Source of the DNA: Pseudomonas frederiksbergensis
GTDB lineage: Bacteria > Pseudomonadota > Gammaproteobacteria > Pseudomonadales > Pseudomonadaceae
Assembly (NCBI RefSeq): GCF_001952935.1
Contig: NZ_CP018319.1
Coordinates: forward strand, 1,787,501 to 1,851,500
Reading direction: 5' to 3'
Length of the DNA: 64,000 nt
Notes under the pieces: generated by a model
What the model was told of the DNA's origin: nothing
Database searches by the model: none
What the model saw: the letters and a program-made list of their open reading frames with translations, nothing else
In this document: positions 20,797 to 30,909 of the stretch, piece after piece
Position numbering within the stretch: position 1 is the first letter of the stretch
How the letters are laid out: each line of letters begins with the position of its first letter
Translations under genes and position numbers: made by a program

Positions 20797-21564
20797 TCAG
20801 GACTTCTTGGCAGTTCCGGCAGCCTTGACACTGCGCTGGCGCCGGGCTTCGAACAGGCAGACGCCGGTTGCCACGGAAACGTTGAGGCTGCTGACGCTAC
20901 CCGCCATCGGCAGGTGCACCAGGTAGTCGCAAAGATCGCGAGTCAGGCGACGCATGCCGCTGCCTTCAGCACCCATGATCAAGATGGTCGGGCCGGTCAT
21001 GTCTTGCTGATACAGACTCTGCTCAGCCTCGCCCGCCGTACCGACGACCCACAAGCCGCGCTGCTTGAGCTTTTCCAGGGTGCGCGCCAGATTGGTCACC
21101 GCAACCAACGGAATCACTTCCGCCGCGCCGCAGGCCACTTTACGCACCGTCGGAGTCAACGTCGCCGACTTGTCCTTTGGAACGATCACCGCCAGTGCGC
21201 CCGCCGCATCGGCAGAACGCAGACAAGCGCCAAGGTTGTGCGGATCGGTCACGCCGTCGAGCACCAGCAACAGCGGCGCGCCTTCGGTGCGATCGAGCAG
21301 TTCGTCGAGCATCGCCTCGCCCCAGACCTGGCTCGGACTCACCTCTGCCACCACGCCCTGGTGCACGCCTTCAACCCAGGCATCCAGCTCACGGCGCTCG
21401 GCATTACCGACGGCCACACGATTTTCGCTCGCCAACTCGATCAGCGTCTGAACACGCGGATCACTGCGACCTTCGGCCAGCCAGATCTGCTTGACGCGTT
21501 TTGGGTGGTGACGCAGCAACGCTTCTACAGCGTGCACGCCGTAGATCTTTTCCAACTGACTCAT
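20797..21564 (-). CDS. rlmB: 23S rRNA (guanosine-2'-O-)-methyltransferase RlmB
   Basis: A 255-residue SPOUT-class enzyme that methylates G2251 of 23S rRNA at the ribose using SAM. The N-terminal substrate-binding domain (YGVHAVEALLRH) and the knotted C-terminal domain with LDGVTDPHNLGACLR, MGAEGSGM and SLNVSVATGVCLFEARRQR are all present. The ATG at 21564 overlaps the rnr stop by four bases, so the two genes are translationally coupled. Confidence 0.97.
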   Translation of the reverse strand: MSQLEKIYGVHAVEALLRHHPKRVKQIWLAEGRSDPRVQTLIELASENRVAVGNAERRELDAWVEGVHQGVVAEVSPSQVWGEAMLDELLDRTEGAPLLLVLDGVTDPHNLGACLRSADAAGALAVIVPKDKSATLTPTVRKVACGAAEVIPLVAVTNLARTLEKLKQRGLWVVGTAGEAEQSLYQQDMTGPTILIMGAEGSGMRRLTRDLCDYLVHLPMAGSVSSLNVSVATGVCLFEARRQRSVKAAGTAKKS

Positions 21565-24191
21565 GACTTGGCCTTCGGTTTACGCGCCCCGCCGCTTTTG
21601 GCGGCTGGAGCAGAACCCGCTTTTGGCGGGCCTTTACGGTGTTTGCTCGGTTTGGCTGGCTTGCCGCCGGGAGCCTTGTCAGGCGCCGACCGTCCGGTCT
21701 TTCCCCCAGACGCCGCTTTACCGCCGCTTTTCGCTTCAGACAGCAACGCCTGCTTCAATTCGCGGCTTTTGCGCAATTCGGCATTTTTCGCCGCGGCATC
21801 GCTCGGACGATAAGCTTCGACAGCCTTTTCCTTGGCAGGACGACGACCGGTTTTCGCCGGGGCCGGTTCTGCGGCTGTTTTTGCAGCAGGAGCAGCAGTT
21901 TCAGTCCCGCGCTTTTTGCGACCGATCGGCGCACTGATGGTCTTTTCAGCCATCTCGAAGTCGATCTTGCGTTCGTCGAGGTCGACGCGCATGACCCGCA
22001 CTTCAACGGTATCGCCTAGACGGAAGCTGCGACCGGTACGCTCACCGGCCAGGCGATGGTGCACAGGATCGAAGTGGTAGTAATCGCCCGGCAGCGCGGT
22101 GACGTGCACCAGGCCTTCGACGTAGATATCGGTCAGCTCGACGAACAGGCCAAAACCGGTCACGGCAGTGATCACACCCGGGAACGACTCGCCCACACGG
22201 TCTTTCATGAACTCGCACTTGAGCCAGTTCACGACGTCGCGGGTCGCTTCGTCGGCACGGCGCTCGCTCATCGAGCACTGCTCGCCGAGCTGTTCCAGGA
22301 TCGCTTCGTCGTACGGATAGATGCGCGCTTTCGGAATGGTCATCGCGCCGGCGCGGCGAACGTGCGGGGTGTCCATTTTCGAATGGATGACGCTGCGAAT
22401 CGCCCGGTGCGTGAGCAAGTCCGGGTAGCGGCGGATCGGCGAGGTGAAGTGGGTATAGGCTTCGTAATTCAGGCCGAAGTGGCCCTGGTTATCGGCGCTG
22501 TACACCGCCTGGCTCAACGAACGCAGCATGACAGTCTGGATCAAATGGAAATCCGGACGGTCCTTGATGCTCGCCAGCAATGCCTGGTAATCCTTCGGCG
22601 ACGGGCCGTCCTTGCCTTTGTGCAGGGACAGGCCGAGCTCGCCAAGGAAAGCGCGCAGCTTTTCCAGACGCTCCGGTGGCGGGCCATCGTGGACGCGGTA
22701 CAGCGCAGGGATTTCGTGCTTTTTCAGGAATTCGGCGGTGGCCACGTTGGCCGCCAGCATGCATTCCTCGATCAGCTTGTGCGCGTCGTTACGAACGGTC
22801 GGACGGATTTCGGCAATCTTGCGCTCGGTCCCGAAGATGATCCGGGTTTCCTGCGTTTCGAAATCGATCGCACCACGCACGTGACGAGCGGCCAGCAGCA
22901 CTTTGTACAGCGCGTAAAGCTGCTTGAGGTGCGGCAGAACGTCGTTGTACTCGCCACGGAGCTCACGCGCCTCGGTGAGTTTCGGCGTTTCCAGCATCGC
23001 GCTGACTTTGTTGTAGGTCAGGCGAGCGTGGGAGTGGATCACCGCTTCGTAGAAGCAGTAGTCGGTCATCTCGCCGGATTTGGAGATGGTCATCTCGCAA
23101 ACCATGGCCAGGCGATCGACGTGCGGGTTCAGCGAGCACAGGCCGTTGGACAGCTGCTCAGGCAGCATAGGCACGACGCGCTCGGGGAAGTACACCGAGT
23201 TGCCACGAACCTGGGACTCGTTGTCCAGCGCCGAACCGATTTTCACGTAGCTGGAAACGTCGGCGATCGCCACGTACAACTTCCAGCCGCCGGAGAACAG
23301 GCGCAGCTTGCCCGGTTTGGCTTCGCAATAGACCGCATCATCGAAGTCACGCGCATCTTCGCCGTCGATGGTCACGAACGGCAGATGGCGCAGGTCGATG
23401 CGCTTCTCTTTGTCTTTCTCTTCGACTTCCGGCTTGAGCTTGGCGGCTTCTTTCAGCACAGCCTCAGGCCAGACGTGGGGAATATCGTACGTGCGCAGGG
23501 CAACGTCGATTTCCATGCCCGGCGCCATGTAGTTACCCACGACTTCAACCACGTCGCCTTGCGGCTGGAAGCGTGGCGTCGGCCAGTGAGTGATCTTCAC
23601 TTCGACGAACTGACCGATCTGGGCGTTGGCGTTACGGCCCGGCGTCACCAGCACTTCTTGCTGGATCTTCGGATTGTCCGCAACAACAAAACCAATACCG
23701 CCCTCTTCGAAGTAACGGCCAACGATGGTCTCGTGGGCACGGGACACCACTTCGACGATCATGCCTTCGCGACGACCGCGACGGTCGAGACCGGAAACAC
23801 GGGCAAGGGCACGATCGCCATCGAACACCAGACGCATTTGCGCCGGGCTCATGAACAGGTCGTCACTGCCGTCGTCCGGGACCAGGAAGCCGAAACCGTC
23901 ACGGTGACCGCTGATGCGGCCCAGGATCAGGTCGAGCTTGTCCACCGGCGCATAGGTGCCGCGACGGGTATAGATGAGTTGAGCGTCGCGCTCCATGGCG
24001 CGCAGGCGGCGGCGCAGGGCTTCGATCTGGTCTTCTGTGGTCAGACCAAACTCTTCAACCAGCTGCTCGCGGTTAGCAGGCGAACCCCGATCAGCAAGAT
24101 GCTGAAGGATCAGTTCGCGGCTAGGGATAGGGTTATCATATTTTTCCGCTTCACGAGCGGCCTCGGGATCGAGGGACTGCCAATCGGCCAT
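21561..24191 (-). CDS. rnr: Ribonuclease R
   Basis: 876-residue 3'-5' exoribonuclease that degrades structured RNA and takes part in rRNA and tmRNA-linked quality control. Order: N-terminal winged helix (LILQHLADRGSPANREQL), two cold-shock domains, the RNB catalytic domain with DARDFDDAVYCE around residue 275-285, an S1 domain (ESFPGVITAVTGFGLFVE), then a long Lys/Ala/Pro/Gly-rich basic tail of about 120 residues, usual for RNase R and the site of regulation by acetylation and SmpB in E. coli. Followed by overlapping rlmB. Confidence 0.97.
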   Translation of the reverse strand: MADWQSLDPEAAREAEKYDNPIPSRELILQHLADRGSPANREQLVEEFGLTTEDQIEALRRRLRAMERDAQLIYTRRGTYAPVDKLDLILGRISGHRDGFGFLVPDDGSDDLFMSPAQMRLVFDGDRALARVSGLDRRGRREGMIVEVVSRAHETIVGRYFEEGGIGFVVADNPKIQQEVLVTPGRNANAQIGQFVEVKITHWPTPRFQPQGDVVEVVGNYMAPGMEIDVALRTYDIPHVWPEAVLKEAAKLKPEVEEKDKEKRIDLRHLPFVTIDGEDARDFDDAVYCEAKPGKLRLFSGGWKLYVAIADVSSYVKIGSALDNESQVRGNSVYFPERVVPMLPEQLSNGLCSLNPHVDRLAMVCEMTISKSGEMTDYCFYEAVIHSHARLTYNKVSAMLETPKLTEARELRGEYNDVLPHLKQLYALYKVLLAARHVRGAIDFETQETRIIFGTERKIAEIRPTVRNDAHKLIEECMLAANVATAEFLKKHEIPALYRVHDGPPPERLEKLRAFLGELGLSLHKGKDGPSPKDYQALLASIKDRPDFHLIQTVMLRSLSQAVYSADNQGHFGLNYEAYTHFTSPIRRYPDLLTHRAIRSVIHSKMDTPHVRRAGAMTIPKARIYPYDEAILEQLGEQCSMSERRADEATRDVVNWLKCEFMKDRVGESFPGVITAVTGFGLFVELTDIYVEGLVHVTALPGDYYHFDPVHHRLAGERTGRSFRLGDTVEVRVMRVDLDERKIDFEMAEKTISAPIGRKKRGTETAAPAAKTAAEPAPAKTGRRPAKEKAVEAYRPSDAAAKNAELRKSRELKQALLSEAKSGGKAASGGKTGRSAPDKAPGGKPAKPSKHRKGPPKAGSAPAAKSGGARKPKAKS

Positions 24192-24352
24192 TAGAGAGTT
24201 TTCACCTTGTCTATATGCGGGTTAGTTTGGCATAGGCGTAATGAAACGGGAAATTTCAGGCTGTGACAGCCCATCTAAAGCCCTATATCGACACCGAGAA
24301 GCTGAATTAAATGCCACTGGTAAAATTTTCCAGGTTTTTTCGACCTCAGGGG

Positions 24353-24381
24353 TTTACAGTTAAAAAGACGCTCCGTATAGT
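24353..24381 (+). promoter_or_regulatory. Promoter of first tRNA-Leu
   Basis: TTTACA (24353-24358), a 17-base spacer and TATAGT (24376-24381) are followed by a GC-rich discriminator, typical for stable RNA genes. The tRNA starts 36 bases later. The same arrangement is repeated exactly 255 bases downstream. Confidence 0.85.
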
Positions 24382-24417
24382 GCGCGCCATCGACGACGCA
24401 GACGCATTGCCGATAAT

Positions 24418-24504
24418 GCCCAGATGGTGAAATTGGTAGACACGCCAGCTTCAGGTGCTGGTGACCGCAAGGTCGTGGAAGTTCGAGTCTTCTTCTGGGC
24501 ACCA
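24418..24504 (+). tRNA. tRNA-Leu (anticodon CAG)
   Basis: 87 bases including an encoded CCA end. The acceptor stem GCCCAGA/TCTGGGC, anticodon stem CCAGC/GCTGG with loop TTCAGGT (anticodon CAG), a long class-II variable arm and the GTTCGAGTC T-arm are visible. It reads CUG leucine codons, the most used Leu codon in GC-rich pseudomonads. An identical copy lies at 24671-24757. Confidence 0.98.
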
Positions 24505-24543
24505 ATTTCGAGCTTGAGATTAGATCAATTTCAAGGCTCATAC

Positions 24544-24567
24544 AAAAACCCGCGAAAGCGGGTTTTT
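24544..24567 (+). terminator. Terminator of first tRNA-Leu
   Basis: AAAAACCCGC-GAAA-GCGGGTTTTT: a 10-bp stem closed by a GAAA tetraloop and followed by T residues, 40 bases after the tRNA end. Confidence 0.93.
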
Positions 24568-24607
24568 TGCATTCCAGGCCCCTGGATTATTAAAACTAAA
24601 TCAGGGG

Positions 24608-24636
24608 TTTACAGATCAAAAAGCTCTCCGTATAGT
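24608..24636 (+). promoter_or_regulatory. Promoter of second tRNA-Leu
   Basis: TTTACA (24608-24613), a 17-base spacer and TATAGT (24631-24636) with a GC-rich discriminator, 34 bases before the tRNA. Near copy of the promoter of the first tRNA gene. Confidence 0.85.
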
Positions 24637-24670
24637 GCGCCACATCAACAGCGGCGACGCTGAAGATAAT

Positions 24671-24757
24671 GCCCAGATGGTGAAATTGGTAGACACGCCA
24701 GCTTCAGGTGCTGGTGACCGCAAGGTCGTGGAAGTTCGAGTCTTCTTCTGGGCACCA
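24671..24757 (+). tRNA. tRNA-Leu (anticodon CAG), second copy
   Basis: Identical in all 87 bases to the copy at 24418-24504, with its own promoter and terminator. The leader between promoter and tRNA is only partly similar to that of the first copy, so the tandem duplication is not very recent or the leaders have diverged while the tRNAs stayed the same. Confidence 0.98.
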
Positions 24758-24789
24758 ATTCAAATTTCAGAGTCGATCTGAAATTTCTC

Positions 24790-24813
24790 AAAAACCCGCG
24801 AAAGCGGGTTTTT
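24790..24813 (+). terminator. Terminator of second tRNA-Leu
   Basis: AAAAACCCGC-GAAA-GCGGGTTTTT, the same 24-base hairpin as after the first copy, followed by a short T/G-rich stretch. Confidence 0.92.
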
Positions 24814-24847
24814 GCGTTTCTGGCTTTCGAAAAACCGGCTGCACGCA

Positions 24848-24985
24848 CGCACACTGGCGACGGAAGTCTGGGCACATACCGCGAATGTGGAGTTTGCGGC
24901 GGCGGCGCCTTATGCGGCGCTGTTGATTGTGGTGTCGGGTTTGCCGGTTTATCTACTTACTACCCGGATGTATTTGAGCCGCTGA
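24848..24985 (+). pseudogene. 3' remnant of an ABC transporter permease gene
   Basis: A frame ending with TGA at 24983-24985 encodes RTLATEVWAHTANVEFAAAA followed by a hydrophobic segment PYAALLIVVSGLPVYLL and TTRMYLSR. This looks like the C-terminal end of an iron(III)/thiamin-type binding-protein-dependent permease (FbpB/AfuB-like): last periplasmic loop, last membrane helix and short cytoplasmic tail. There is no start codon or upstream part; the frame runs straight into the tRNA terminator. About 46 codons remain. The family call rests on my recognition of this C-terminal pattern and needs a search. Confidence 0.6.
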
Positions 24986-24992
24986 GATTACC

Positions 24993-25085
24993 TTCGCGAG
25001 CAAGCCCGCTCCCACATTTGATCTGATGTGTTCACAAATCTTGTGCCCACCAACCATCACTTTGGGAGCGGGCTTGCTCGCGAAG
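24993..25085. repeat. REP/BIME element, tail-to-tail orientation
   Basis: TTCGCGAGCAAGCCCGCTCCC is followed after about 50 bases by its complement TTTGGGAGCGGGCTTGCTCG. The two units point in the opposite sense to those at 1769-1857 and 43769-43862. The element lies between the permease remnant and the chemoreceptor gene. Confidence 0.88.
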
Positions 25086-25108
25086 AAACCAGCCCAATCA
25101 ATACAAGT

Positions 25109-27043
25109 TTAAGCCCTGAACTGCCCCAGACTCGCCTTCAACTGCGCCGCCAACCCATCCAGCACCTTGCCGCTGGCCGTGGTTTCCACCACTGCTTGAG
25201 CCGCTTTCTCAGCCTGTGCATGAATGGTTTCAACCCGACCGCGCACCGCTTGCGCGCCTTGCGCCTGATGCGCCGCGGCCTGCGTTGCCAGACCAATCGC
25301 CGCATGCACCTGCTCGACCGACGCCTGCACCGATTGCTGCAACCGCGCACTGTCACGCAGCACCAGCAAACCTTCGCTGGCTTGGCGCCCGGCCTGACCG
25401 ATCGCTGCCACCGCTTCACGCGCCCCCTTTTGCAAGGCAACGATGTGCGCCTGAATGTCGCCAGTGGAGCTCTGCGTCTTGCTCGCCAGCGCTCGCACCT
25501 CGTCAGCGACCACGGCAAACCCGCGACCAGTCTCGCCCGCACGCGCCGCTTCGATGGCCGCGTTCAGCGCCAGCAGGTTGGTTTGCTCGGCGATCCCGTG
25601 AATCACCGTCAACACCACTTCAATCTGCTCACTCTGCTGTGCCAGTCGTTCGATGACTTTCGCCCCGGTGTCGACCTGCCCGGCCAACGCCTCGATCAGG
25701 CCGCCGACTTTCGCCGAGGTCCGCGTGTTTTCATCCGTGGCCGAACGAATATCCACCACTTGCTGCAAGGCCGCCTGCATGGCATGACTTTCAGACTGGG
25801 CTTCGTCAGCCATTTGCGACAACGCACGCAGGCTCTCGGCCACTTCATCGCGCTGCATGCCCGCCGCTTTGTCGGCCCCGGCATTGCGTAAAGTCATGGC
25901 GCCGATTTCCACGCCGGTACGCTGAGCTACATCGCCCGCTTCGCGCACGATCGGCTGCAACTTATCCACAAAGCGATTGACCGCCGAAGCCATGTCGCCG
26001 ATTTCGTCCTTACTGTTGATCTGTACTCGCTTGGTCAGGTCGCCCTCGCCCGCCGCCAGGTCATCCATGGCCGCAATCAGCAGCTTCAGGCGATTGACCA
26101 CGCGACGACCCAGCACCACGGCCAGCAACAGCAATACGCCGAAGCCCACCACCGCCAGGCCCATGCCGATGCGCCAGCGCAAGGTGCCCGCTGCTTCCTG
26201 CACGGTGCTGGTGGTGTTGGCCTGCATCTCTGAAGCCGTGGACTGCGCCGACTTCAGGCGCGCGCCCATCGCTGCCGCACTGTCAGCCGCCGCGCCTTTG
26301 AGACTGTCGCCTACCAATTGATCACTGCTGGCGATCAGCGCCGAGAAGCGCTTGTCGAGGGCTGCCAGATCGACTTCCACGGAAGCAGTGGAGACGCCCA
26401 TCAAGACCTTGCCGATTTCCACGCCATTGGGGCTGATGGAGGCTTCGAGGTAGTAGACCGACGGATCGTTCTTCGCCGCATCCAGCACTTTGTCCAATGC
26501 GCGCTCGCCCTGGCCTTTCTCCAGCAGCGCTTTGTTGATCGGGTTCTCGCGGTTCAGGTAGCGCGTCAGGTGCTGGCCGGTAGCGTCGTCGTAGATTACG
26601 AACAGCACGTTGGGATTGCGCTGTGCCCGGCGGGCGAATTCGGACAGGGTTGGAACGTCGCTGTCCCACATGGCCCGAGGTGCGACCGAAGCCAGAAGCT
26701 GCGCCATATCGTTGGCGGAGTCCTTCAGATCCTTCTCCAGCGTCGCACGCAGCTGTGCTTGTTCGTCCTTCAATCGCGAGGACAAACCCGTCGCAAGACG
26801 CTGACGCGTGCTGGTAGAAAGGCTATCGAGGCTCGACGTGACTTCACGCCCCGCCTGCTCAAGTTCCCCGGAAAGTTTTTGACTGTCGGCACCCAGGCGC
26901 ACACCCAGATCGGCTTCGAGCGCGGTCACTGTGCTCCGAGTCAGAGCGACAGCTACAAGCACTTGCACCAAAAGGGCGATACCCAGGGTAACGAACACAG
27001 GCCGCAATAGACGGCTTTGTAACAGTGAGAGAATGGCTGACAC
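25109..27043 (-). CDS. Methyl-accepting chemotaxis protein
   Basis: A 644-residue transmembrane chemoreceptor. An N-terminal helix ([19 protein letters not shown]), a periplasmic sensing region of about 255 residues, a second membrane helix near 293-316, a HAMP domain, and the long cytoplasmic coiled coil follow in order. The CheA/CheW-contacting hairpin tip reads [22 protein letters not shown] with [15 protein letters not shown] after it. The sensing domain is not one I can assign to a ligand. Many Ala/Gln/Glu-rich methylation-type segments are present. It is transcribed alone, downstream of purA. Confidence 0.95.
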   Translation of the reverse strand: MSAILSLLQSRLLRPVFVTLGIALLVQVLVAVALTRSTVTALEADLGVRLGADSQKLSGELEQAGREVTSSLDSLSTSTRQRLATGLSSRLKDEQAQLRATLEKDLKDSANDMAQLLASVAPRAMWDSDVPTLSEFARRAQRNPNVLFVIYDDATGQHLTRYLNRENPINKALLEKGQGERALDKVLDAAKNDPSVYYLEASISPNGVEIGKVLMGVSTASVEVDLAALDKRFSALIASSDQLVGDSLKGAAADSAAAMGARLKSAQSTASEMQANTTSTVQEAAGTLRWRIGMGLAVVGFGVLLLLAVVLGRRVVNRLKLLIAAMDDLAAGEGDLTKRVQINSKDEIGDMASAVNRFVDKLQPIVREAGDVAQRTGVEIGAMTLRNAGADKAAGMQRDEVAESLRALSQMADEAQSESHAMQAALQQVVDIRSATDENTRTSAKVGGLIEALAGQVDTGAKVIERLAQQSEQIEVVLTVIHGIAEQTNLLALNAAIEAARAGETGRGFAVVADEVRALASKTQSSTGDIQAHIVALQKGAREAVAAIGQAGRQASEGLLVLRDSARLQQSVQASVEQVHAAIGLATQAAAHQAQGAQAVRGRVETIHAQAEKAAQAVVETTASGKVLDGLAAQLKASLGQFRA

Positions 27044-27192
27044 TTAAAATCCCTCTGCTTGGCGCCATTAAATTGATGGCGCACTGGAAGCGATGCTTTT
27101 AATCAACATCACAGCAAAGGTCGTGCCGTCCGACAGACAGATACGACAAAGGCCCCAAATGAGGGACCTTTGTGTTTTACATCAACGACTTA

Positions 27193-28536
<1,344 letters not shown>

Positions 28537-29724
28537 TCAAGAAGCCAGTGGCGATACTTGCCAAAGCCCGTTCTGCTGAATCAATTGCCGGTCGCAGTCC
28601 GCTTCACGGGCGGCGGCCAAAGGTTGTCCAGGCAACGCCTGAACGACACGCTGACCCTCACTGCGCAACTGGCAAACCCGCTGCCAGAGAGCGGCATCCG
28701 TACTGTCAGGCATCCAGATACCGCCAGACGGTAACTCGATCTCAGCACGCCCCAGGGTCACCAGGGTTTTCAAATCGGTAGAGAAGCCGGTTGCCGGACG
28801 GGCGCGACCGAAGTCGGCACCGATGTCGTCGTAACGCCCCCCCTGAGCAATGGACTGGCCAACACCCGGTACGAATACAGCGAACACCACACCGGTGTGG
28901 TAGTGGTAGCCGCGCAACTCGCCCAGGTCGAAATACAACGGCAACTCAGGGAAACGCGTGGACAGACGCTCGGCAATCGCCAGCAAGTCATCCAGAGCCG
29001 CCAATACTGGCGCCGGCGCATTCGCCAGGCGCTCGCGGGCAGCGCTCAATACTTCACGGCCGCCACACAGATCGACCAGCGCCCGCAGCATGCCCGACAG
29101 ATCGGCAGGCAGGCCTTCGGTCAAGGTAATGACCTCGTCGATGGCCTTGCGTTGCAACGCGTCGAACAACTGTTGCTCGACTTCACCGGACAAACCGGCG
29201 GCGCGAGCCAGGCCGCGGTAGATACCCACATGACCGAGGTCCATGTGCACATCCGGCACATCGGCCAGTTGCAGCATAGCCAACATCAGGCTGATGACTT
29301 CCACGTCGCTGCTCGGGCTGGCATCGCCGTACAACTCGGCGCCCAGCTGGATCGGGCTGCGCGAGGAAGACAAGGCGCGCGGCTGAGCGTGCAGCACGCT
29401 ACCGGCATAACACAGACGGCTCGGGCCTTCGCGACGCAAGGTGTGCGCATCGATACGCGCCACTTGCGGCGTGATGTCGGCACGGAAACCCATCTGCCGG
29501 CCCGATTGCGGGTCGATGACCTTGAAGGTACGCAGATCGAGGTCCTGGCCCGCGCCGGTCAGCAGGGATTCCAGGTACTCGATATGGGGAGTCACGACAA
29601 ACTCGTAACCCCAGCTCTGGAACAGATCCAACACCTGACGACGCGCGACTTCAATGCGCGCCGCTTCTGGTGGCAGTACTTCTTCGATGCCATCTGGCAG
29701 CAGCCAGCGGTCTACCGTTGCCAT
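28537..29724 (-). CDS. hisZ: ATP phosphoribosyltransferase regulatory subunit HisZ
   Basis: 395 residues, related to histidyl-tRNA synthetase but without aminoacylation function. HisZ joins short-form HisG into the hetero-octamer that starts histidine synthesis and carries its feedback control. The class-II-synthetase-like core ([43 protein letters not shown] region) is intact. In pseudomonads the gene is found between hflC and purA, as here, away from other his genes. Confidence 0.94.
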   Translation of the reverse strand: MATVDRWLLPDGIEEVLPPEAARIEVARRQVLDLFQSWGYEFVVTPHIEYLESLLTGAGQDLDLRTFKVIDPQSGRQMGFRADITPQVARIDAHTLRREGPSRLCYAGSVLHAQPRALSSSRSPIQLGAELYGDASPSSDVEVISLMLAMLQLADVPDVHMDLGHVGIYRGLARAAGLSGEVEQQLFDALQRKAIDEVITLTEGLPADLSGMLRALVDLCGGREVLSAARERLANAPAPVLAALDDLLAIAERLSTRFPELPLYFDLGELRGYHYHTGVVFAVFVPGVGQSIAQGGRYDDIGADFGRARPATGFSTDLKTLVTLGRAEIELPSGGIWMPDSTDAALWQRVCQLRSEGQRVVQALPGQPLAAAREADCDRQLIQQNGLWQVSPLAS

Positions 29725-29934
29725 TACGCCATTCCCCTATGATCCGGGCGGCAAGCCTTTGGGCGAGCCTTGAGTGAAGCAGAAAATGATCGGCTCATGC
29801 GCAAAAAACGCGCATGAACAACGCGGCGAAAAGCCTGAAATCGGCTTCACCAACCACTTTCCTCGAAAAACCTGTCGAGTCATTCAACTCGCACGCCTGC
29901 ATAAAAACAGCAATCAAACGTGCAGACGCAAAAA

Positions 29935-29953
29935 AGCCGGGAATTTCCCGGCT
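29935..29953 (-). terminator. Terminator downstream of hflC
   Basis: AGCCGGG and CCCGGCT around a 5-base loop, followed on the minus strand by TTTTTTGCG. It lies about 87 bases after the hflC stop. A second GC hairpin (ACCCCGCC/GGCGGGG, about 29985-30018) lies between hflC and the terminator. The 315-base gap between hisZ and hflC holds nothing else I recognise. Confidence 0.88.
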
Positions 29954-30039
29954 GCCGCATCATACACACGTTTTCCCAAAGGATCACCCCGCCCGAGGTG
30001 TTAGCCGCCAGGCGGGGGATGATTCAGGTCAACGTTGTA

Positions 30040-30909
30040 TCAAGGCTTGGCTTTTTCCAGGTAACGGAAGAAGTCGCTGCTTGGGTCCAGGACCATGACG
30101 TCGGATTTGTTCGCGAAGCTTTCACGGTAGGCACGCAGGCTACGGTAGAAACCGTAGAACTCCTGGTCCTGGCCGTAGGCCTTGGAGTAGATCGCAGCGG
30201 CCTGGGCATCACCATCACCGCGAACCTCTTCAGATTCACGATAGGCTTCAGCCAGCAACACGCGGCGCTGACGATCAGCGTCGGCACGAATGCCTTCTGA
30301 CAGCTCGTTACCCTTGGCGCGGTGCTCGCGAGCTTCACGCTCACGCTCGGAACTCATGCGTTCGAACACGCTGCGGTTCACTTCTTTCGGCAGATCAATG
30401 GCCTTGACCCGAACATCGACAACTTCGATGCCCAGCTCTTTTTCCGCCATCTTGTTCAGCGAAGCCGTGATATCGGTCATCAGCGCATCGCGCTCACCGG
30501 ACACCACTTCATGCAGCGTGCGCTTACCGAACTGGTCACGCAGGCCCGACTCCAGACGACGGGAAAGACGCTCGTCGGCAATCTGCTTGAGGCCGGAAGT
30601 CGCGGTGTAGAAGCGCTCGGCATCTTTCACGCGCCACTTGGCGTAGGCATCGACCATCACGGCTTTCTTTTCCAGCGTCAGGAAGCGCTGTGTCGGTGCA
30701 TCCAGTGTCATCAGGCGTGCGTCGAATTTGCGCACCTGGTTAACGTAAGGCACTTTCACATGCAGACCTGGCTGAACATCAGCCTGGACCACGCGACCGA
30801 ACTGCAGCAGCACCGCACGCTCGGTCTGAGCCACGATGTAGAAGCAGTTCCAGGCAGCGATCGCCACGACGACGCCGACAATAAGGGCGATCAGCGATTT
30901 ATTGCTCAT
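30040..30909 (-). CDS. hflC: HflC, SPFH-domain regulator of FtsH
   Basis: 289 residues. One N-terminal membrane helix (LIALIVGVVVAIAAWNCFYIV), then the SPFH/band-7 domain and an Ala/Glu/Arg-rich coiled coil. With HflK it forms the large membrane cage around the FtsH protease and modulates its degradation of membrane proteins. Its ATG overlaps the hflK stop by one base (TGATG). Confidence 0.97.
   Translation of the reverse strand: MSNKSLIALIVGVVVAIAAWNCFYIVAQTERAVLLQFGRVVQADVQPGLHVKVPYVNQVRKFDARLMTLDAPTQRFLTLEKKAVMVDAYAKWRVKDAERFYTATSGLKQIADERLSRRLESGLRDQFGKRTLHEVVSGERDALMTDITASLNKMAEKELGIEVVDVRVKAIDLPKEVNRSVFERMSSEREREAREHRAKGNELSEGIRADADRQRRVLLAEAYRESEEVRGDGDAQAAAIYSKAYGQDQEFYGFYRSLRAYRESFANKSDVMVLDPSSDFFRYLEKAKP

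Noticed and set aside
22056..24194. 712-codon plus-strand frame antisense to rnr
   Set aside because: It mirrors the rnr codons, has no family features and no ribosome site; GC-rich genes produce such long antisense frames.
24424..24926. Short open frames across the tRNA-Leu genes
   Set aside because: They run through tRNA and terminator sequence and repeat because the tRNA cassette is duplicated.
24993..25085. CRISPR-like repeats
   Set aside because: Copies are inverted pairs scattered between genes, not regularly spaced direct repeats; they are REP elements.
27146..27173. Terminator after purA
   Set aside because: The hairpin ACAAAGG/CCTTTGT has one mismatch, and the minus-strand sequence after it is not a T-run; too weak to list as a firm terminator.
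27044..27192. Possible sigma28 promoter for the chemoreceptor gene
   Set aside because: Only TAAA and a poor GCCATCAA with a wrong spacing are found; not good enough beside the clear motA site.
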